From positions 2,790,001 through 2,854,000 of the forward strand of contig NZ_CP094526.1 in assembly GCF_029910095.1 (NCBI RefSeq): a DNA stretch of 64,000 nt, in the 5' to 3' direction. Positions within the stretch are counted from its first letter, which is position 1. Every line of letters begins with the position of its first letter. This DNA is from Bradyrhizobium sp. ISRA464. GTDB lineage: Bacteria; Pseudomonadota; Alphaproteobacteria; Rhizobiales; Xanthobacteraceae. A program made the position numbers and the translations under genes. Of this stretch, positions 27,666-37,556 are shown one piece after another. The notes under the pieces are model-generated. The model saw only the letters and a program-made list of their open reading frames with translations. It was not told the DNA's origin and searched no databases.

Positions 27666-27755
27666 GTCATCGCCGGGCTTGACCCGGCGATCCATCGCGC
27701 GGGAGGCAGCTCTTTGCGAAGGAGATGGATACGCGGGTCAAGCCCGCGCATGACG
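27666..27755. repeat. palindromic intergenic repeat
   Basis: TCGCCGGG/CCCGGCGA with a CTTGA loop at 27670-27690, and GCGGG/CCCGC with a TCAAG loop at 27733-27747, flanked by GTCAT and ATGAC. It is the same two-hairpin plan as the copy at 24.2 kb and shares the GGGCTTGACCCG core with the copy at 37.56 kb. Confidence 0.7.
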
Positions 27756-27780
27756 ATCGAACGTGCCGTGATGGAAGGAG

Positions 27781-29709
27781 TCATTCCGCGGCCTCCGCGG
27801 CAACCGTGTGGCCGAGATCCACCACCTGCAGCGTAGTGCGGACGCGCTGGGTCGTGCCGTCCTGGAAGCGGATCACGGTGTCGACGGGGATGTTGGCCTT
27901 GCCGCGATAGATCGCCTCGATGATGTCGGCATATTTCTCGTTGATGACGCCGCGGCGGACTTTTCTGGTTCGGGTCAGCTCGCCATCGTCGGCGTCGAGC
28001 TCCTTGTAGAGCAAGAGGAAGCGCGAGATGCGCTGCGCCGGCGGCAGCGTGGCGTTGACCGTCTCGACCTCCTTCCGCAGCAACGCATAGACTTCTGGGC
28101 GCGAGGAGAGGTCGGTGTAGGTCGTGAACGAGATCCGGTTCTTCTCCGCCCATTTCGAGATGATTGAGTAGCGGATGCAGATCATGGAGGCGAGCGCGTC
28201 GCGGCCTGCGCCGAGCACGACGGCTTCGGCAACGTAGGGCGAGAACTTCAGCTTGTTCTCGATATATTGCGGCGAGAAGCGTTCGCCGCGCGAGGTCTCG
28301 GCGAGATCCCTGATACGGTCGATCACGACGAGCTGCCGCTCATCGTTGTAGTAGCCGGCATCGCCGGAATGCATCCAGCCGTCCTTGATATCGGCCGTCG
28401 ACGCCTCGGGGTTCTTGTAGTAGCCGAGGAACATGTTGGGGTGGCGCACGACGATCTCGCCGACGCCGTTGACGTCGGGGTTGTCGATCCGGATCTCGAC
28501 GTCGTCGGCCATCGGAATGCCGGTGGTGTCAGGATCGACCTTGCCTTCGGGATGCAGCGTGTAGGCACCGAGCAGCTCAGTCTGGCCATAGAGCGTGCGC
28601 AGCGGCACGCCCATGGCCTGGAAGAACTTGAAGGTCTCGGGCCCGAGCGCCGCGCCGCCGGTGGCTGCCGAGCGCAGCCGCGTAAAGCCGAGCCGGTCGC
28701 GCAGCGCACGGAACAGCAGCTTGTCGGCGAACATCGAGCGCTTGCCCGCGGCGACCGCCGCGAGTCCGCTCTTCATGCCGATGTCGTAGAGCCGCTGCTT
28801 AAGCGGGGAGGCGTCCATCACGCCGGCGCGGACATCGGCGGCGATCGATTCCCAGACGCGCGGCGCGAACAGCACGAAGGTCGGCGCGATCTCACGGAAG
28901 TCGTTCATCATGGTGTCGGGCTCTTCGACGAAGTTGACCTTCATCCGGCAGAGCAGACCTTTGCCGAGCGCGTAAACCTGTTCCATGATCCAGGGCAGCG
29001 GCAGCACCGAGACGTATTCGTCGTCCGGGCCCTTCGGGTCGAATGCGAGATAGGTCGCGCAATGCCGCAGCACGCGGCCGGCCGCCAGCATCGCAAGCTT
29101 CGGATTCGCGGTCGTGCCGGAGGTCGTGCAGAGGATCGCGACGTCCTCGCCGCGGGTGGCTTCGACCAGCCCATCGTAAAGGCCCGGCTCGCGCGCGGCG
29201 CGGTCGCGTCCCATCGCGGCGAGCTTGCTCGCCTCCATCAAGCGCGGGTCGTCGTATTTGCGCATGCCGCGCGGGTCGGAATAGACGATGTACTTGAGAT
29301 GGGGCACCCGATCGGCGAGGCCGAGCAGCTTGTCGACCTGCTCCTCGTCCTCGGCGAATACGAGCCTGGCCTCGCCGTAGCTCAGGAGATAGGCGGCTTC
29401 CTCATCCAGCACGTCGCGATAGAGACCGAGGCTCATCGCGCCGATCGCGTGGCTGGCGATCTCGGCGGCGACCCAGTCCGGCCGGTTGTCGCCGATGATG
29501 CCGATGACGTCGCCGCGGCCGAGGCCGAGCTCGAGCATGCCGAGCGCGAAGTCACGGGTGCGGGTCTGGTAATCGCTCCAGGTGAATTCGCGCCACAGCC
29601 CGAAGTCCTTCTCGCGTAGCGCGATCTCGTTGCCGTACTTCTTGGCGTTGAGGCGCAGCATCTTGGGAAAGGTGTCGGCCTGCGCGGCGCGTCCGGCGTA
29701 GTCCATCAT
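27781..29709 (-). CDS. AMP-forming long-chain acyl-CoA synthetase (FadD/FAA type)
   Basis: 642 residues. It belongs to the ANL superfamily: adenylate P-loop ILCTTSGTTANPKLAML, then LRSAATGGAALGPETFKFFQ, LYGQTELLGAYTLH, the hinge region GWMHSGDAGYYNDERQLVVIDR, and ERFSPQYIENKLKFSP. The length fits the long-chain subgroup. Its start overlaps the livG stop (ATGATG over TGA), so it is translationally coupled to the ABC ATPase. That placement suggests it activates the transported acid as it enters, a vectorial-acylation-like arrangement, though coupling is inference. Confidence 0.9.
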   Translation of the reverse strand: MMDYAGRAAQADTFPKMLRLNAKKYGNEIALREKDFGLWREFTWSDYQTRTRDFALGMLELGLGRGDVIGIIGDNRPDWVAAEIASHAIGAMSLGLYRDVLDEEAAYLLSYGEARLVFAEDEEQVDKLLGLADRVPHLKYIVYSDPRGMRKYDDPRLMEASKLAAMGRDRAAREPGLYDGLVEATRGEDVAILCTTSGTTANPKLAMLAAGRVLRHCATYLAFDPKGPDDEYVSVLPLPWIMEQVYALGKGLLCRMKVNFVEEPDTMMNDFREIAPTFVLFAPRVWESIAADVRAGVMDASPLKQRLYDIGMKSGLAAVAAGKRSMFADKLLFRALRDRLGFTRLRSAATGGAALGPETFKFFQAMGVPLRTLYGQTELLGAYTLHPEGKVDPDTTGIPMADDVEIRIDNPDVNGVGEIVVRHPNMFLGYYKNPEASTADIKDGWMHSGDAGYYNDERQLVVIDRIRDLAETSRGERFSPQYIENKLKFSPYVAEAVVLGAGRDALASMICIRYSIISKWAEKNRISFTTYTDLSSRPEVYALLRKEVETVNATLPPAQRISRFLLLYKELDADDGELTRTRKVRRGVINEKYADIIEAIYRGKANIPVDTVIRFQDGTTQRVRTTLQVVDLGHTVAAEAAE

Positions 29710-30527
29710 GCCGCGCTCTCCCGCACCGCGGGCTTGTCGTCGGGATCGACCAGCACCTCGTCCTCTTCGCCGAGATAGGCGCGCTTGACGTGGGGATCGG
29801 CGAGCACGGTCGCCGGGTCGCCCTCGGCGATCTTGCGGCCGAAATCCAGCACCATGACGCGGTGGGAGATGTCCATCACGACGCCCATGTCGTGCTCGAT
29901 CATCATCACTGTCATGCCGAACTCTTCGTTGAGGTCGACGATGTAGCGCGCCATGTCTTCCTTCTCTTCGAAGTTCATGCCGGCCATCGGCTCGTCGAGC
30001 AGGATCAGCTGTGGCTCCAGCGCCATCGCTCGCGCGAGCTCGACCCGCTTGCGCAGGCCGTAGGGCAAGGTGCCGGCGGTCGCCTTGCGCACCGATTGCA
30101 GATCGAGGAAGTCGATGATCTCCTCGACCTTGCGGCGATGCTCCAGCTCCTCGCGGCGCGCGCCGGCGAGCCAGTACAGCGATCCCGTGATGAAGTTGTT
30201 CTTCAGCAGGTGATGGCGGCCGACCATGATGTTGTCGAGCACGCTCATGTGGTGGAACAGCGCGAGATTCTGGAAGGTGCGGCCGATGCCGAGTCGCGGC
30301 CGCGCGTTCGGATTGAGGCCGGTGATGTCGCGGCCGCGATAGAACAGCTGGCCTTCGGTGGGCTTGTAGCGGCCGGAGATGCAGTTGACGATCGAGGTCT
30401 TGCCGGCGCCGTTCGGGCCGATGATGGAGAACAGCTCGCCCTCGTTAACGCCGAAGCTCACTTCGGTCAGCGCCCGGACGCCGCCAAAGCGCAACGAGAC
30501 CTCGCGCACCTCTAAACTGTAAGACAC
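29706..30527 (-). CDS. livG: Liv-type ABC transporter ATPase (LivG)
   Basis: 273 residues. Walker A GPNGAGKTS, then FQNLALFHHMSVLDNIMVG, signature region ATAGTLPYGLRKRVELARAM, and Walker B QLILLDEPMAGMNFEEK; the YRPNARPRLGIGRTFQN-type block is LNPNARPRLGIGRTFQN. LPYG in place of LSGG is usual for LivG. It is the first gene of the minus-strand operon, with its promoter expected in the 30.53-30.9 kb gap shared with the divergent Crp/Fnr regulator. Confidence 0.92.
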   Translation of the reverse strand: MSYSLEVREVSLRFGGVRALTEVSFGVNEGELFSIIGPNGAGKTSIVNCISGRYKPTEGQLFYRGRDITGLNPNARPRLGIGRTFQNLALFHHMSVLDNIMVGRHHLLKNNFITGSLYWLAGARREELEHRRKVEEIIDFLDLQSVRKATAGTLPYGLRKRVELARAMALEPQLILLDEPMAGMNFEEKEDMARYIVDLNEEFGMTVMMIEHDMGVVMDISHRVMVLDFGRKIAEGDPATVLADPHVKRAYLGEEDEVLVDPDDKPAVRESAA

Positions 30528-30814
30528 CCTGTTCCCTCCAGATACGGCGCTTGGCGCGCTCTTTATCTATCGCTCGAAGTCCAATTCGATCTTACATGGG
30601 CCGCTATGGGCAGGCCATCCGGCTCATGATGCCGGGTGTCCGAGAGCTTTGCTCGTCCGCATCACCCGCGTCATGTGCGGTAACGCCGCACCCACTTGTC
30701 CCAGCCCCGCGCCATCCGCCAAAGGCGATCCACTTGAGGGAGCGCGCGGCGTTACGCGAGGTGGTTCTCAATACGAGAAAGCGATAGGTTGGATTGTCAT
30801 GTGCCCGACAATTC

Positions 30815-30842
30815 ATCAGGAAATTTTCATCAGGAAATTTTC
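30815..30842 (+). repeat. 14-bp tandem duplication upstream of the Crp/Fnr gene
   Basis: ATCAGGAAATTTTC occurs twice head to tail with no spacer. It lies in the 400-bp gap between the divergent livG operon and the Crp/Fnr gene, and could be a duplicated operator half or a replication-slippage product. It shows no inverted symmetry of the TTGAT-N4-ATCAA (FNR) type. Confidence 0.6.
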
Positions 30843-30925
30843 GCTGGCATTCCAAGCCTCAGGTTCCTGATCGAAATGATGTTGTTGCGGTGCAATATGG
30901 TTGGGGTTGGGACGCCGTCGCTCGA

Positions 30926-31600
30926 ATGATTGCTGCTGATTACCTGAGGCGCATCGCGGCCTGGTCGCGCGAATTGACCGAGCAGGAAATCGAGATCGCC
31001 CGCGCCGGCATCGCCGAGAAGTCCTATCGCGCCAACGAATTCATCTTCATGCGCGGCGACAATTTCCAGTACTGGACCGGCATCGTCAGCGGGCTGGCAC
31101 GCATGGGCATCGTGTCCCGCCGCGGCAAGGCCGCGAGTTTCGCCGGCCTCACCGCCGGCGCGTGGTTCGGCGAGGGCACCGTGCTCAAGAACGAGGCGCG
31201 GCGCTACGACGTGGTCGCGCTGCGCGATACACGGCTGGCGATGATGGACCGCCGCACCTTCGTCTGGCTGTTCGAAAATAGCGTCGGCTTCAACCGTTTC
31301 CTGGTCGGACAGCTCAATGAGCGCCTCGGCCAGTTCATCGCTCTGCTGGAATATGGCCGCACGCTGGATGCGACCGAGCGGCTGGCCCGCTCGATCGCCT
31401 CGCTGTTCAATCCGATTCTGTATCCGGACCTCACGTTGCACCTGGAGATCACCCAGGAGGAGATCGGCGCATTGTCGGGAATCTCCCGGCAGAACGCCAA
31501 TCAGTGCCTGAAGCGGCTGGAGCGGGAGGGGCTGCTCCGGCTTGAATATGGCGGGGTGACCATCATCGACCTCGAGCGGCTGCGCCACTACGGCGAGTGA
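30926..31600 (+). CDS. Crp/Fnr-family transcriptional regulator
   Basis: 224 residues from ATG 30926; a GTG at 30890 ([13 protein letters not shown]) is an alternative, and neither has a strong ribosome-binding site. The N-terminal cyclic-nucleotide-binding-like beta-roll is at about residues 20-130 ([33 protein letters not shown]). A dimerisation helix follows, then a C-terminal winged HTH with [20 protein letters not shown] as the recognition helix. No N-terminal Cys cluster for an Fe-S centre is seen, so it is not an O2-sensing FNR. It is divergent from the Liv/acyl-CoA ligase operon and probably regulates it; the effector is unknown. Confidence 0.85.
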   Translation: MIAADYLRRIAAWSRELTEQEIEIARAGIAEKSYRANEFIFMRGDNFQYWTGIVSGLARMGIVSRRGKAASFAGLTAGAWFGEGTVLKNEARRYDVVALRDTRLAMMDRRTFVWLFENSVGFNRFLVGQLNERLGQFIALLEYGRTLDATERLARSIASLFNPILYPDLTLHLEITQEEIGALSGISRQNANQCLKRLEREGLLRLEYGGVTIIDLERLRHYGE

Positions 31601-31676
31601 TCCCAACCAGGGCCTAAAGGGGCATTTTGGGGTTCAGAACGCCCGATTCGGGATGGTCTGGGCATTAGACTTGGGC

Positions 31677-31702
31677 CGGGTCGGATGCTACAGACCGACC
31701 CG
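31677..31702 (+). promoter_or_regulatory. perfect inverted repeat in the gmd leader
   Basis: CGGGTCGG at 31677-31684 and CCGACCCG at 31695-31702 form a perfect 8-bp stem with a 10-base loop, ending 37 bases before the gmd ATG. It has no T-run, so it is not a classical terminator; it could be an operator or an mRNA leader hairpin. Confidence 0.45.
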
Positions 31703-31739
31703 ATTTGGATCGCGCAGTTTCGCGCCCTCTGGAGAAAAT

Positions 31740-32825
31740 ATGGCAACTCAGGATTCGAAGCGGCGCGTAGCGCTGATCACCGGTGTCACCGGGCAGGATG
31801 GCGCTTATCTCGCCGAATATCTGCTCGGCCTCGGCTACACTGTGCACGGGATCAAGCGCCGGTCATCCTCGTTCAACACCGCGCGTGTCGACCACCTCTA
31901 CCAGGACCCGCACGCCGGCAACGTGCCGTTCCTGATGCACTACGGCGACATGACCGATTCCACCAATCTGATCCGGCTGATGCAGCAGATCCGGCCGACC
32001 GAGGTCTACAATCTGGCTGCGCAGAGCCACGTTGCGGTTAGTTTCGAGAGCCCGGAATACACCGCCAACGCCGACGCGATCGGCGTGCTGCGCCTCCTCG
32101 AGGCGATCCGCATCCTCGGCATGGAAAAGGACACGCGGTTCTACCAGGCCTCGACCTCGGAACTCTATGGCCTCGTGCAAGAGGTGCCGCAGAAGGAGAC
32201 CACGCCGTTCTATCCGCGCTCGCCCTATGGCGTGGCGAAGCTGTACGGCTACTGGATCACGGTGAACTACCGTGAGGCCTATGGCATGTTCGCATGCAAC
32301 GGCATTCTGTTCAATCACGAGAGCCCGATCCGCGGCGAAACCTTCGTGACGCGCAAGATCACGCGTGGCGTCGCCCGCATCGAGGTCGGCCTCGAGAACT
32401 CGATCTATCTCGGCAACCTCGAGGCCAAGCGCGACTGGGGCCATGCGCGTGACTATATCGAGGGCATGCACATGATCCTGCAAGCGGATAATCCCGATGA
32501 CTTCGTGCTGGCGACCGGGGAGACTCGCACGGTGCGCGAATTCGTCGAGCTGGCGTTCGCCGAGGTCGGCCGCGCGCTCGAATGGCGCGGCAAGGGCGTC
32601 GACGAGATCGGGATCGACAAGGCGTCCGGTCGGACCGTGGTGCGCGTCGACCCGACCTATTTCCGTCCGACCGAGGTCGATCTGCTGATCGGCGACTCGA
32701 GCAAGGCGCGCGCCAAGCTTGGATGGAAGCCAAAGACGTCCTTCGCGCAGTTGGTGAAGGAAATGGTCGCCGGCGATCTCGCAGAGGCCAGACAGGACGC
32801 CGCCAATGGCAAGCACTCCGTATGA
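31740..32825 (+). CDS. gmd: GDP-mannose 4,6-dehydratase
   Basis: 361 residues from ATG 31740 with GGAG upstream; the longer open frame is rejected. NADP-binding [20 protein letters not shown], then [34 protein letters not shown], and the catalytic Tyr and Lys in [32 protein letters not shown] is nearly invariant in Gmd. It converts GDP-D-mannose to GDP-4-keto-6-deoxymannose for GDP-L-fucose or GDP-rhamnose. Its 3' end overlaps the start of fcl by 20 bp, so the two are translated together. Confidence 0.96.
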   Translation: MATQDSKRRVALITGVTGQDGAYLAEYLLGLGYTVHGIKRRSSSFNTARVDHLYQDPHAGNVPFLMHYGDMTDSTNLIRLMQQIRPTEVYNLAAQSHVAVSFESPEYTANADAIGVLRLLEAIRILGMEKDTRFYQASTSELYGLVQEVPQKETTPFYPRSPYGVAKLYGYWITVNYREAYGMFACNGILFNHESPIRGETFVTRKITRGVARIEVGLENSIYLGNLEAKRDWGHARDYIEGMHMILQADNPDDFVLATGETRTVREFVELAFAEVGRALEWRGKGVDEIGIDKASGRTVVRVDPTYFRPTEVDLLIGDSSKARAKLGWKPKTSFAQLVKEMVAGDLAEARQDAANGKHSV

Positions 32826-33762
32826 ACTGAAGGGCAAGACGGTCTTCGTCGCCGGCCATCGCGGCATGGTCGGCTCAGCGCTGGTACGCCGGCTGGCCCA
32901 CGAGGGCACGAACCTCTTGACGGCCTCGCGCGGCGAGGTCGACCTGCGCGACCAGGCCGCCGTGAACGCGTGGTTTGCCGCGAAGCGTCCGCAGGCCGTG
33001 TTCCTTGCCGCGGCCAAGGTCGGCGGCATCGTCGCCAACAACACGCTGCGGGCCGAGTTCCTCTACGACAATCTGGCGATCTCGACCAATGTGATCCAGG
33101 CCGCGCACGCCAATGGCTGCGAGAAGCTGATGTTCTTCGGCTCGTCCTGCATCTATCCGCGGCTGGCGCCGCAGCCGCTGCGCGAGGATTCGATGCTGAC
33201 CGGACCGCTGGAGCAGACCAACGAGCCTTATGCGATTGCCAAGATCGCCGGCATCAAGATGGCGGAGACCTATCGCAGCCAATACGGCTCCGATTTCATC
33301 AGCGTGATGCCGACCAATCTCTACGGCCCCGGCGACAATTATCATCCGGAATACAGCCACGTCGTCGCCGCCCTGGTCCGCCGCTTCCACGAGGCCAAAC
33401 TGTCGGGTGCGACCAGCGTCGTGGTGTGGGGGACCGGCACCCCGCGGCGCGAATTCCTCTATGTCGACGATCTCGCCGACGCCTGCATCCACCTGATGAA
33501 GACCTATTCCTCTCCCGAACTGGTCAATATCGGCACCGGCGAGGACATCAGCATTGCCGAATTTGCGCGCGTGGTCGCGGCTGCCGTCGGCTATCGCGGT
33601 GAGATCAGCTTCGACACGTCGCGCCCGGACGGCACACCGCGCAAGCTGCTCGATGTCAGCCGCCTGGCCAAGCTCGGCTGGCGCGCCACCACCTCGCTCG
33701 AGGACGGCATCAGGCTCGCGTACCAAGCCTATTTGAACGAGACGAAACAGGCGGCGGAATAG
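32806..33762 (+). CDS. fcl: GDP-L-fucose synthase
   Basis: 318 residues. It is an extended SDR with [17 protein letters not shown] at the NADP site, [19 protein letters not shown], and the catalytic Tyr/Lys in [16 protein letters not shown]. The block [19 protein letters not shown] is diagnostic of Fcl/WcaG. It epimerises C3 and C5 and reduces C4 of the Gmd product to give GDP-L-fucose. It overlaps gmd and ends just before a palindromic repeat. Fucose would go to LPS O-antigen or, in a symbiotic rhizobium, to Nod factor. Confidence 0.96.
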   Translation: MASTPYELKGKTVFVAGHRGMVGSALVRRLAHEGTNLLTASRGEVDLRDQAAVNAWFAAKRPQAVFLAAAKVGGIVANNTLRAEFLYDNLAISTNVIQAAHANGCEKLMFFGSSCIYPRLAPQPLREDSMLTGPLEQTNEPYAIAKIAGIKMAETYRSQYGSDFISVMPTNLYGPGDNYHPEYSHVVAALVRRFHEAKLSGATSVVVWGTGTPRREFLYVDDLADACIHLMKTYSSPELVNIGTGEDISIAEFARVVAAAVGYRGEISFDTSRPDGTPRKLLDVSRLAKLGWRATTSLEDGIRLAYQAYLNETKQAAE

Positions 33763-33780
33763 TCGCTAGGCCGTTCCACA

Positions 33781-33867
33781 TCGTCATTGCGAGGAGCGAG
33801 CGACGAAGCAATCCATTCTTCCGCCGCGCGGAGAGGTGGATTGCTTCGCTTGCGCTCGCAATGACGA
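33781..33867. repeat. palindromic intergenic repeat
   Basis: The outer arms CGTCATTGCGAG (33782-33793) and CTCGCAATGACG (33855-33866) are perfect complements, as are the inner arms GAAGCAATCCA (33805-33815) and TGGATTGCTTC (33837-33847). It is a nested long hairpin of a family widespread in Bradyrhizobium-type genomes. It lies between the convergent fcl and hemD-like genes, where it may help termination on both sides. Confidence 0.8.
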
Positions 33868-33873
33868 TTATGG

Positions 33874-34716
33874 TCACTGCTTCGCCGCCCGCGGAGGATT
33901 CTTCGACAGCGCGGCTGCCATCGCCGAGATCAGCGGCTTCATGAAGAACGCGTCGTTGGCCGGATAGATGTCCGTGCGCAGGCCATAGGCCTTCAACTCG
34001 TCGGATACGACGGGGCCGACGGAGGCGATCGGCGTCTGTTTCAGACCATCGCGCAACTGTGCCTCGCAATTGTGCGCCTCCGCCACGTCCATCAGGCGGC
34101 GTACCTGCCCCGAACTCGTCAGCGCGATGGCGTCGATGCGGCCCTGTGCCATCTCATCGATCGCGGCGACGATGTTGGCGTCGGCGGCACGCGCGTCGTA
34201 GACGTAGGGCAGGACGGTGTCGATGTCGGCGCCCTGCGCCTTGATTGTGCCGATCAACATGGCGTGATCCTTGTCCGGATAGAGCTGCAGGCCGACACGA
34301 TGGCCGTTGAGGTCGAGCTTCGACAGCATCTCGGCGACACCTTCCGATGTCGGCTTTTCCGTCGTCATCTGGAGCTCCAGCCCGATTTCGCGCAGGGCTC
34401 GGCCGGGTTTGGGGCCGCGGGCAAACTTGCGCGTCCCGGCGAGGCTGCTGACGAACTCCGCCTCGACCGCGATCCGGCGAACGACCTTCATCAGGCGGCG
34501 CAGGCCTTCGCCGGTCATCAGCACGAGATCGTCGAGCGGTCGCTCAATCGCACGGCGGATCCAGGCCTCGATGGGCGCGGGGTCCGGCGCATCATGGATC
34601 GCGAACATCGGACACTGCAGCACATCCGCGCCCTGCTCGGTGAGCAGGCGGGAAAACTGTGCCTCCTCGCGGGTCTCGAGGATCAGGATGCGATAGCCAT
34701 TCAACTGGTCAGCCAT
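33874..34716 (-). CDS. uroporphyrinogen-III synthase-like protein (HemD family)
   Basis: 280 residues, starting MADQLNGYRILILETREEAQ. It has the two-domain HemD layout: the first domain carries the PMFAIHDAPDPAPI and LVLMTGEGLRRLM blocks, the linker crosses around residues 125-135, and the second domain has YVYDARAADANIVAAIDEM, IALTSSGQVRRLMDVAE and TPIASVGPVVSDELKAYG, the last being the best HemD signature. It closes the linear tetrapyrrole hydroxymethylbilane. It is not beside other heme genes, so a paralogue or regulator-fused-type HemD domain acting elsewhere cannot be excluded. Confidence 0.8.
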   Translation of the reverse strand: MADQLNGYRILILETREEAQFSRLLTEQGADVLQCPMFAIHDAPDPAPIEAWIRRAIERPLDDLVLMTGEGLRRLMKVVRRIAVEAEFVSSLAGTRKFARGPKPGRALREIGLELQMTTEKPTSEGVAEMLSKLDLNGHRVGLQLYPDKDHAMLIGTIKAQGADIDTVLPYVYDARAADANIVAAIDEMAQGRIDAIALTSSGQVRRLMDVAEAHNCEAQLRDGLKQTPIASVGPVVSDELKAYGLRTDIYPANDAFFMKPLISAMAAALSKNPPRAAKQ

Positions 34717-34854
34717 GATGATGCTCTAACAGACATTGCAGTCTTTTGTTCGATTTTGAACCCCGCCGCGGGATTGGCGCAAGGGCGCTGGCGGTGATAG
34801 ACGAGGGCCGAAAACCGTCGCTCCGCGCTCTTGCTCAAGTTCTGGTCAATTGGC

Positions 34855-35718
34855 ATGCCCGACCATCAATTCGTTCTGACCCTGTCCTGTCCGGATCGCC
34901 CGGGAATCGTCTCCGCGGTGTCGACCTTCCTGGCCCATAACGGGCAGAATATCCTGGACGCCCAGCAGTTCGACGATATCGAGACGGGCAAGTTCTTCAT
35001 GCGCGTGGTGTTCACCGCTGCGGACCTTGCGGTCGAACTGTCGGCGCTGCAGACCGGCTTTGCCGCGATCGCCGAACGCTTCAGCATGGAATGGCAGATG
35101 CGCGACCGCGCCAGCCGCCGCCGGGTGATGCTGCTCGTCTCCAAATCCGATCACTGTCTGGTCGATATCCTCTACCGCTGGCGCACCGGCGAGCTCGAGA
35201 TGATCCCGACCGCTGTTGTCTCCAACCATCCGCGCGAGACCTATGGCTCGCTCGATTTCGGGGATATCCCGTTCCATTACCTGCCGGTGACCAGGGAAAC
35301 CAAGCGTCAGCAGGAAGACGCAGTGTGGAAGCTGTCGCAGGACACCCAGACCGACCTCGTGGTGTTGGCGCGCTACATGCAGATCCTGTCGGACGAGATG
35401 TCGGCGCGGCTGTCAGGCCGCTGCATCAACATCCACCATTCGTTCCTGCCGGGTTTCAAGGGCGCCAAGCCCTACCATCAGGCGCATGAGCGCGGCGTCA
35501 AGTTGATCGGCGCCACCGCGCATTACGTCACCCGCGATCTCGACGAGGGGCCGATCATCGACCAGGACGTCGAGCGGATCAGCCACCGCGACACACCCGA
35601 GGATCTCGTCCGCAAGGGGCGCGACATCGAGCGCCGCGTGCTGGCGCGCGCAATCCGCTACCATTTGGCCGACCGCGTCATTCTCAATGGGCGCAAGACC
35701 GTGGTGTTCGTCGACTAG
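34855..35718 (+). CDS. purU: formyltetrahydrofolate deformylase
   Basis: 287 residues from ATG 34855; a TTG at 34831 is in frame but adds eight residues before the family start. An N-terminal ACT domain ([20 protein letters not shown], residues 6-25 onward) is followed by the formyl-transferase fold with [20 protein letters not shown] and [20 protein letters not shown], giving the catalytic Asn/His/Asp set. It hydrolyses 10-formyl-THF to formate and THF, balancing one-carbon pools. Its stop overlaps the convergent lipoprotein gene's stop within a CTAG palindrome. Confidence 0.94.
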   Translation: MPDHQFVLTLSCPDRPGIVSAVSTFLAHNGQNILDAQQFDDIETGKFFMRVVFTAADLAVELSALQTGFAAIAERFSMEWQMRDRASRRRVMLLVSKSDHCLVDILYRWRTGELEMIPTAVVSNHPRETYGSLDFGDIPFHYLPVTRETKRQQEDAVWKLSQDTQTDLVVLARYMQILSDEMSARLSGRCINIHHSFLPGFKGAKPYHQAHERGVKLIGATAHYVTRDLDEGPIIDQDVERISHRDTPEDLVRKGRDIERRVLARAIRYHLADRVILNGRKTVVFVD

Positions 35719-36005
35719 TGCGCTGCGTTCTGTGACGTCGGAGACGGCGTCGATGCTGCCTTGGGATCGTCGCCGCGCTCAGCCGCGGGCATCAGGCGCT
35801 TGCGCTCGCGCTCCTTCATGAACTCGTCGTATTTGGCGGTCCCCGGGCGGGGCGGAGCGTCGGCGGGCAGGCCGCCAGCCCAGGCTGGGAGGTAATCCTC
35901 GACGCCGGCCGCCAATTTCTCGTTCATCGAGCTACATCCGCTGAGGGCGGACGCCGCGAGCACGAGGGCGATCATAACGAGGACAGGGCGGATGCAGTTC
36001 GGCAT
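35715..36005 (-). CDS. small putative lipoprotein
   Basis: 96 residues with a type II signal peptide: basic N-region MPNCIRPV, hydrophobic core [12 protein letters not shown], lipobox LSGC. The mature part is short, Pro/Ala-rich and charged ([20 protein letters not shown]), with no domain I recognise. It is probably anchored to a membrane facing the periplasm. It overlaps purU tail to tail by four bases. Confidence 0.75.
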   Translation of the reverse strand: MPNCIRPVLVMIALVLAASALSGCSSMNEKLAAGVEDYLPAWAGGLPADAPPRPGTAKYDEFMKERERKRLMPAAERGDDPKAASTPSPTSQNAAH

Positions 36006-36323
36006 GTCGGTGGGGTACGACCCTTAACGATGATGGATTTGAGGCGCGAGGCTTCGTCCGCAATTGTGCTTCTTTGTTGACAGCGTCATTCTGGGCTGCG
36101 AGCGGGCATTGTCGATATTGAGTTTGGCGTGATGATATTGGTAATTTGATACCGATCAATGGTCGATGTCTCGGCTGCACGCCCGACACTCGCCCATCGT
36201 CCGATTGACAATAGGGCAGCGGAAGACGCCATGTCGCGGTGCGGCCTGGCCGCGATGCGTGTGGGCAAGGCGAGGCAAGAACCGGGGACTCGGTTCGGCG
36301 CACAAGAAGGGGAGAGGACGCTC
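36006..36323 (+). promoter_or_regulatory. 318-bp intergenic region upstream of the second Liv operon
   Basis: No gene is seen. A short AT-rich block at about 36112-36165 contains several GATATTG/TGATATT-like words, which could be operator sites, and two TTGACA-like hexamers occur, but neither is followed at normal distance by a good -10. The ribosome-binding site GGGGAGAGG lies just before the receptor gene at 36324. Confidence 0.35.
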
Positions 36324-37511
36324 ATGGTCAATTTCAATCGCCGCAGGATGTTGCTGTGGGCCGCCACGGCGGCCGCCCTCCCGTGGCTGTGCGCCGTCGC
36401 GCCGGCGCGGGCCGAAGACACCGTGAAGATCGGCCTGATCGTGCCGATGACCGGCGGTCAGGCTTCGACCGGCAAGCAGATCGACAATGCCATCAAGCTC
36501 TATATGCAGCAGAACGGCGACACCGTCGCTGGCAAGAAGGTCGAAATCATCCTGAAGGATGACGCCGCGATGCCAGACAACACCAAGCGTCTGGCACAGG
36601 AGCTGATCGTCAACGACAAAGTCAACATCATTGCCGGCTTCGGCGTGACGCCCGCCGCGCTTGCCGCGGCGCCGCTGGCCACGCAGGCGAAGATCCCGGA
36701 AATCGTCATGGCAGCCGGCACCTCCATCATCACCGAGCGCTCGCCCTACATCGTACGCACCAGCTTCACGCTGGCGCAGTCCTCCACCATCATCGGCGAC
36801 TGGGCGGCCAAGAACGGCATCAAGAAGGTCGCGACGCTGACTTCCGATTACGCGCCGGGCAATGACGCGCTGACCTTCTTCAAGCAGCACTTCACCGCCG
36901 GCGGCGGCGAGATCGTCGAGGAGGTCAAGGTTCCGCTCGTCAATCCCGACTTCGCGCCGTTCCTGCAGCGCATGAAGGATTCCAAGCCCGACGCGATGTT
37001 CGTGTTCGTTCCGGCGGGGCAGGGCGGCAACTTCATGAAGCAGTATGCCGAGCGTGGCCTCGACAAGAGCGGCATCAGGGTGATCGGCCCCGGCGACGTC
37101 ATGGACGACGACCTGCTCAATAACATGGGCGATGCCGCACTCGGTGTGGTGACCGCGCATATCTATTCGGCGGCGCACCCCTCGCAGAAGAACAAGGATT
37201 TCGTCGTCGCCTACAAAAAGGCGTTCGGCAACCGCCCGGGCTTCATGGCGGTGGGCGGCTATGACGGCATCCACCTGATTTACGAGGCGCTGAAGAAGAC
37301 AGGTGGCAACGCCAATGGCGACAAGCTAGTCGAAGCAATGAAGGGCATGAAGTGGGAGAGCCCGCGCGGCCCGATCTCGATCGACCCGGAAACCCGCGAC
37401 ATCGTGCAGAACGTCTATATCCGCAAGGTCGAGAAGGTCGATGGCGAGCTCTACAACGTCGAGTTCGCGACCTTCGAAGCGGTCAAGGATTCCGGCAAAA
37501 CGAAGAAGTGA
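36324..37511 (+). CDS. periplasmic substrate-binding protein of a second Liv-type ABC system
   Basis: 395 residues from ATG 36324 with GGGGAGAGG upstream. A twin-arginine-like start MVNFNRRRMLLWAATAAALP leads to cleavage after APARA; the Arg-Arg-Arg with a hydrophobic stretch makes Tat export possible. The mature protein begins EDTVKIGLIVPMTGGQASTG, a typical Periplasmic_binding_6 start. Ligand unknown. It is first in the operon receptor-livH-livM-livG-livF-metE-like. Confidence 0.9.
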   Translation: MVNFNRRRMLLWAATAAALPWLCAVAPARAEDTVKIGLIVPMTGGQASTGKQIDNAIKLYMQQNGDTVAGKKVEIILKDDAAMPDNTKRLAQELIVNDKVNIIAGFGVTPAALAAAPLATQAKIPEIVMAAGTSIITERSPYIVRTSFTLAQSSTIIGDWAAKNGIKKVATLTSDYAPGNDALTFFKQHFTAGGGEIVEEVKVPLVNPDFAPFLQRMKDSKPDAMFVFVPAGQGGNFMKQYAERGLDKSGIRVIGPGDVMDDDLLNNMGDAALGVVTAHIYSAAHPSQKNKDFVVAYKKAFGNRPGFMAVGGYDGIHLIYEALKKTGGNANGDKLVEAMKGMKWESPRGPISIDPETRDIVQNVYIRKVEKVDGELYNVEFATFEAVKDSGKTKK

Positions 37512-37556
37512 CGAAGTCACCATTGCCGGGCACGTGCTCCGCTCTTTCCACGTTAT

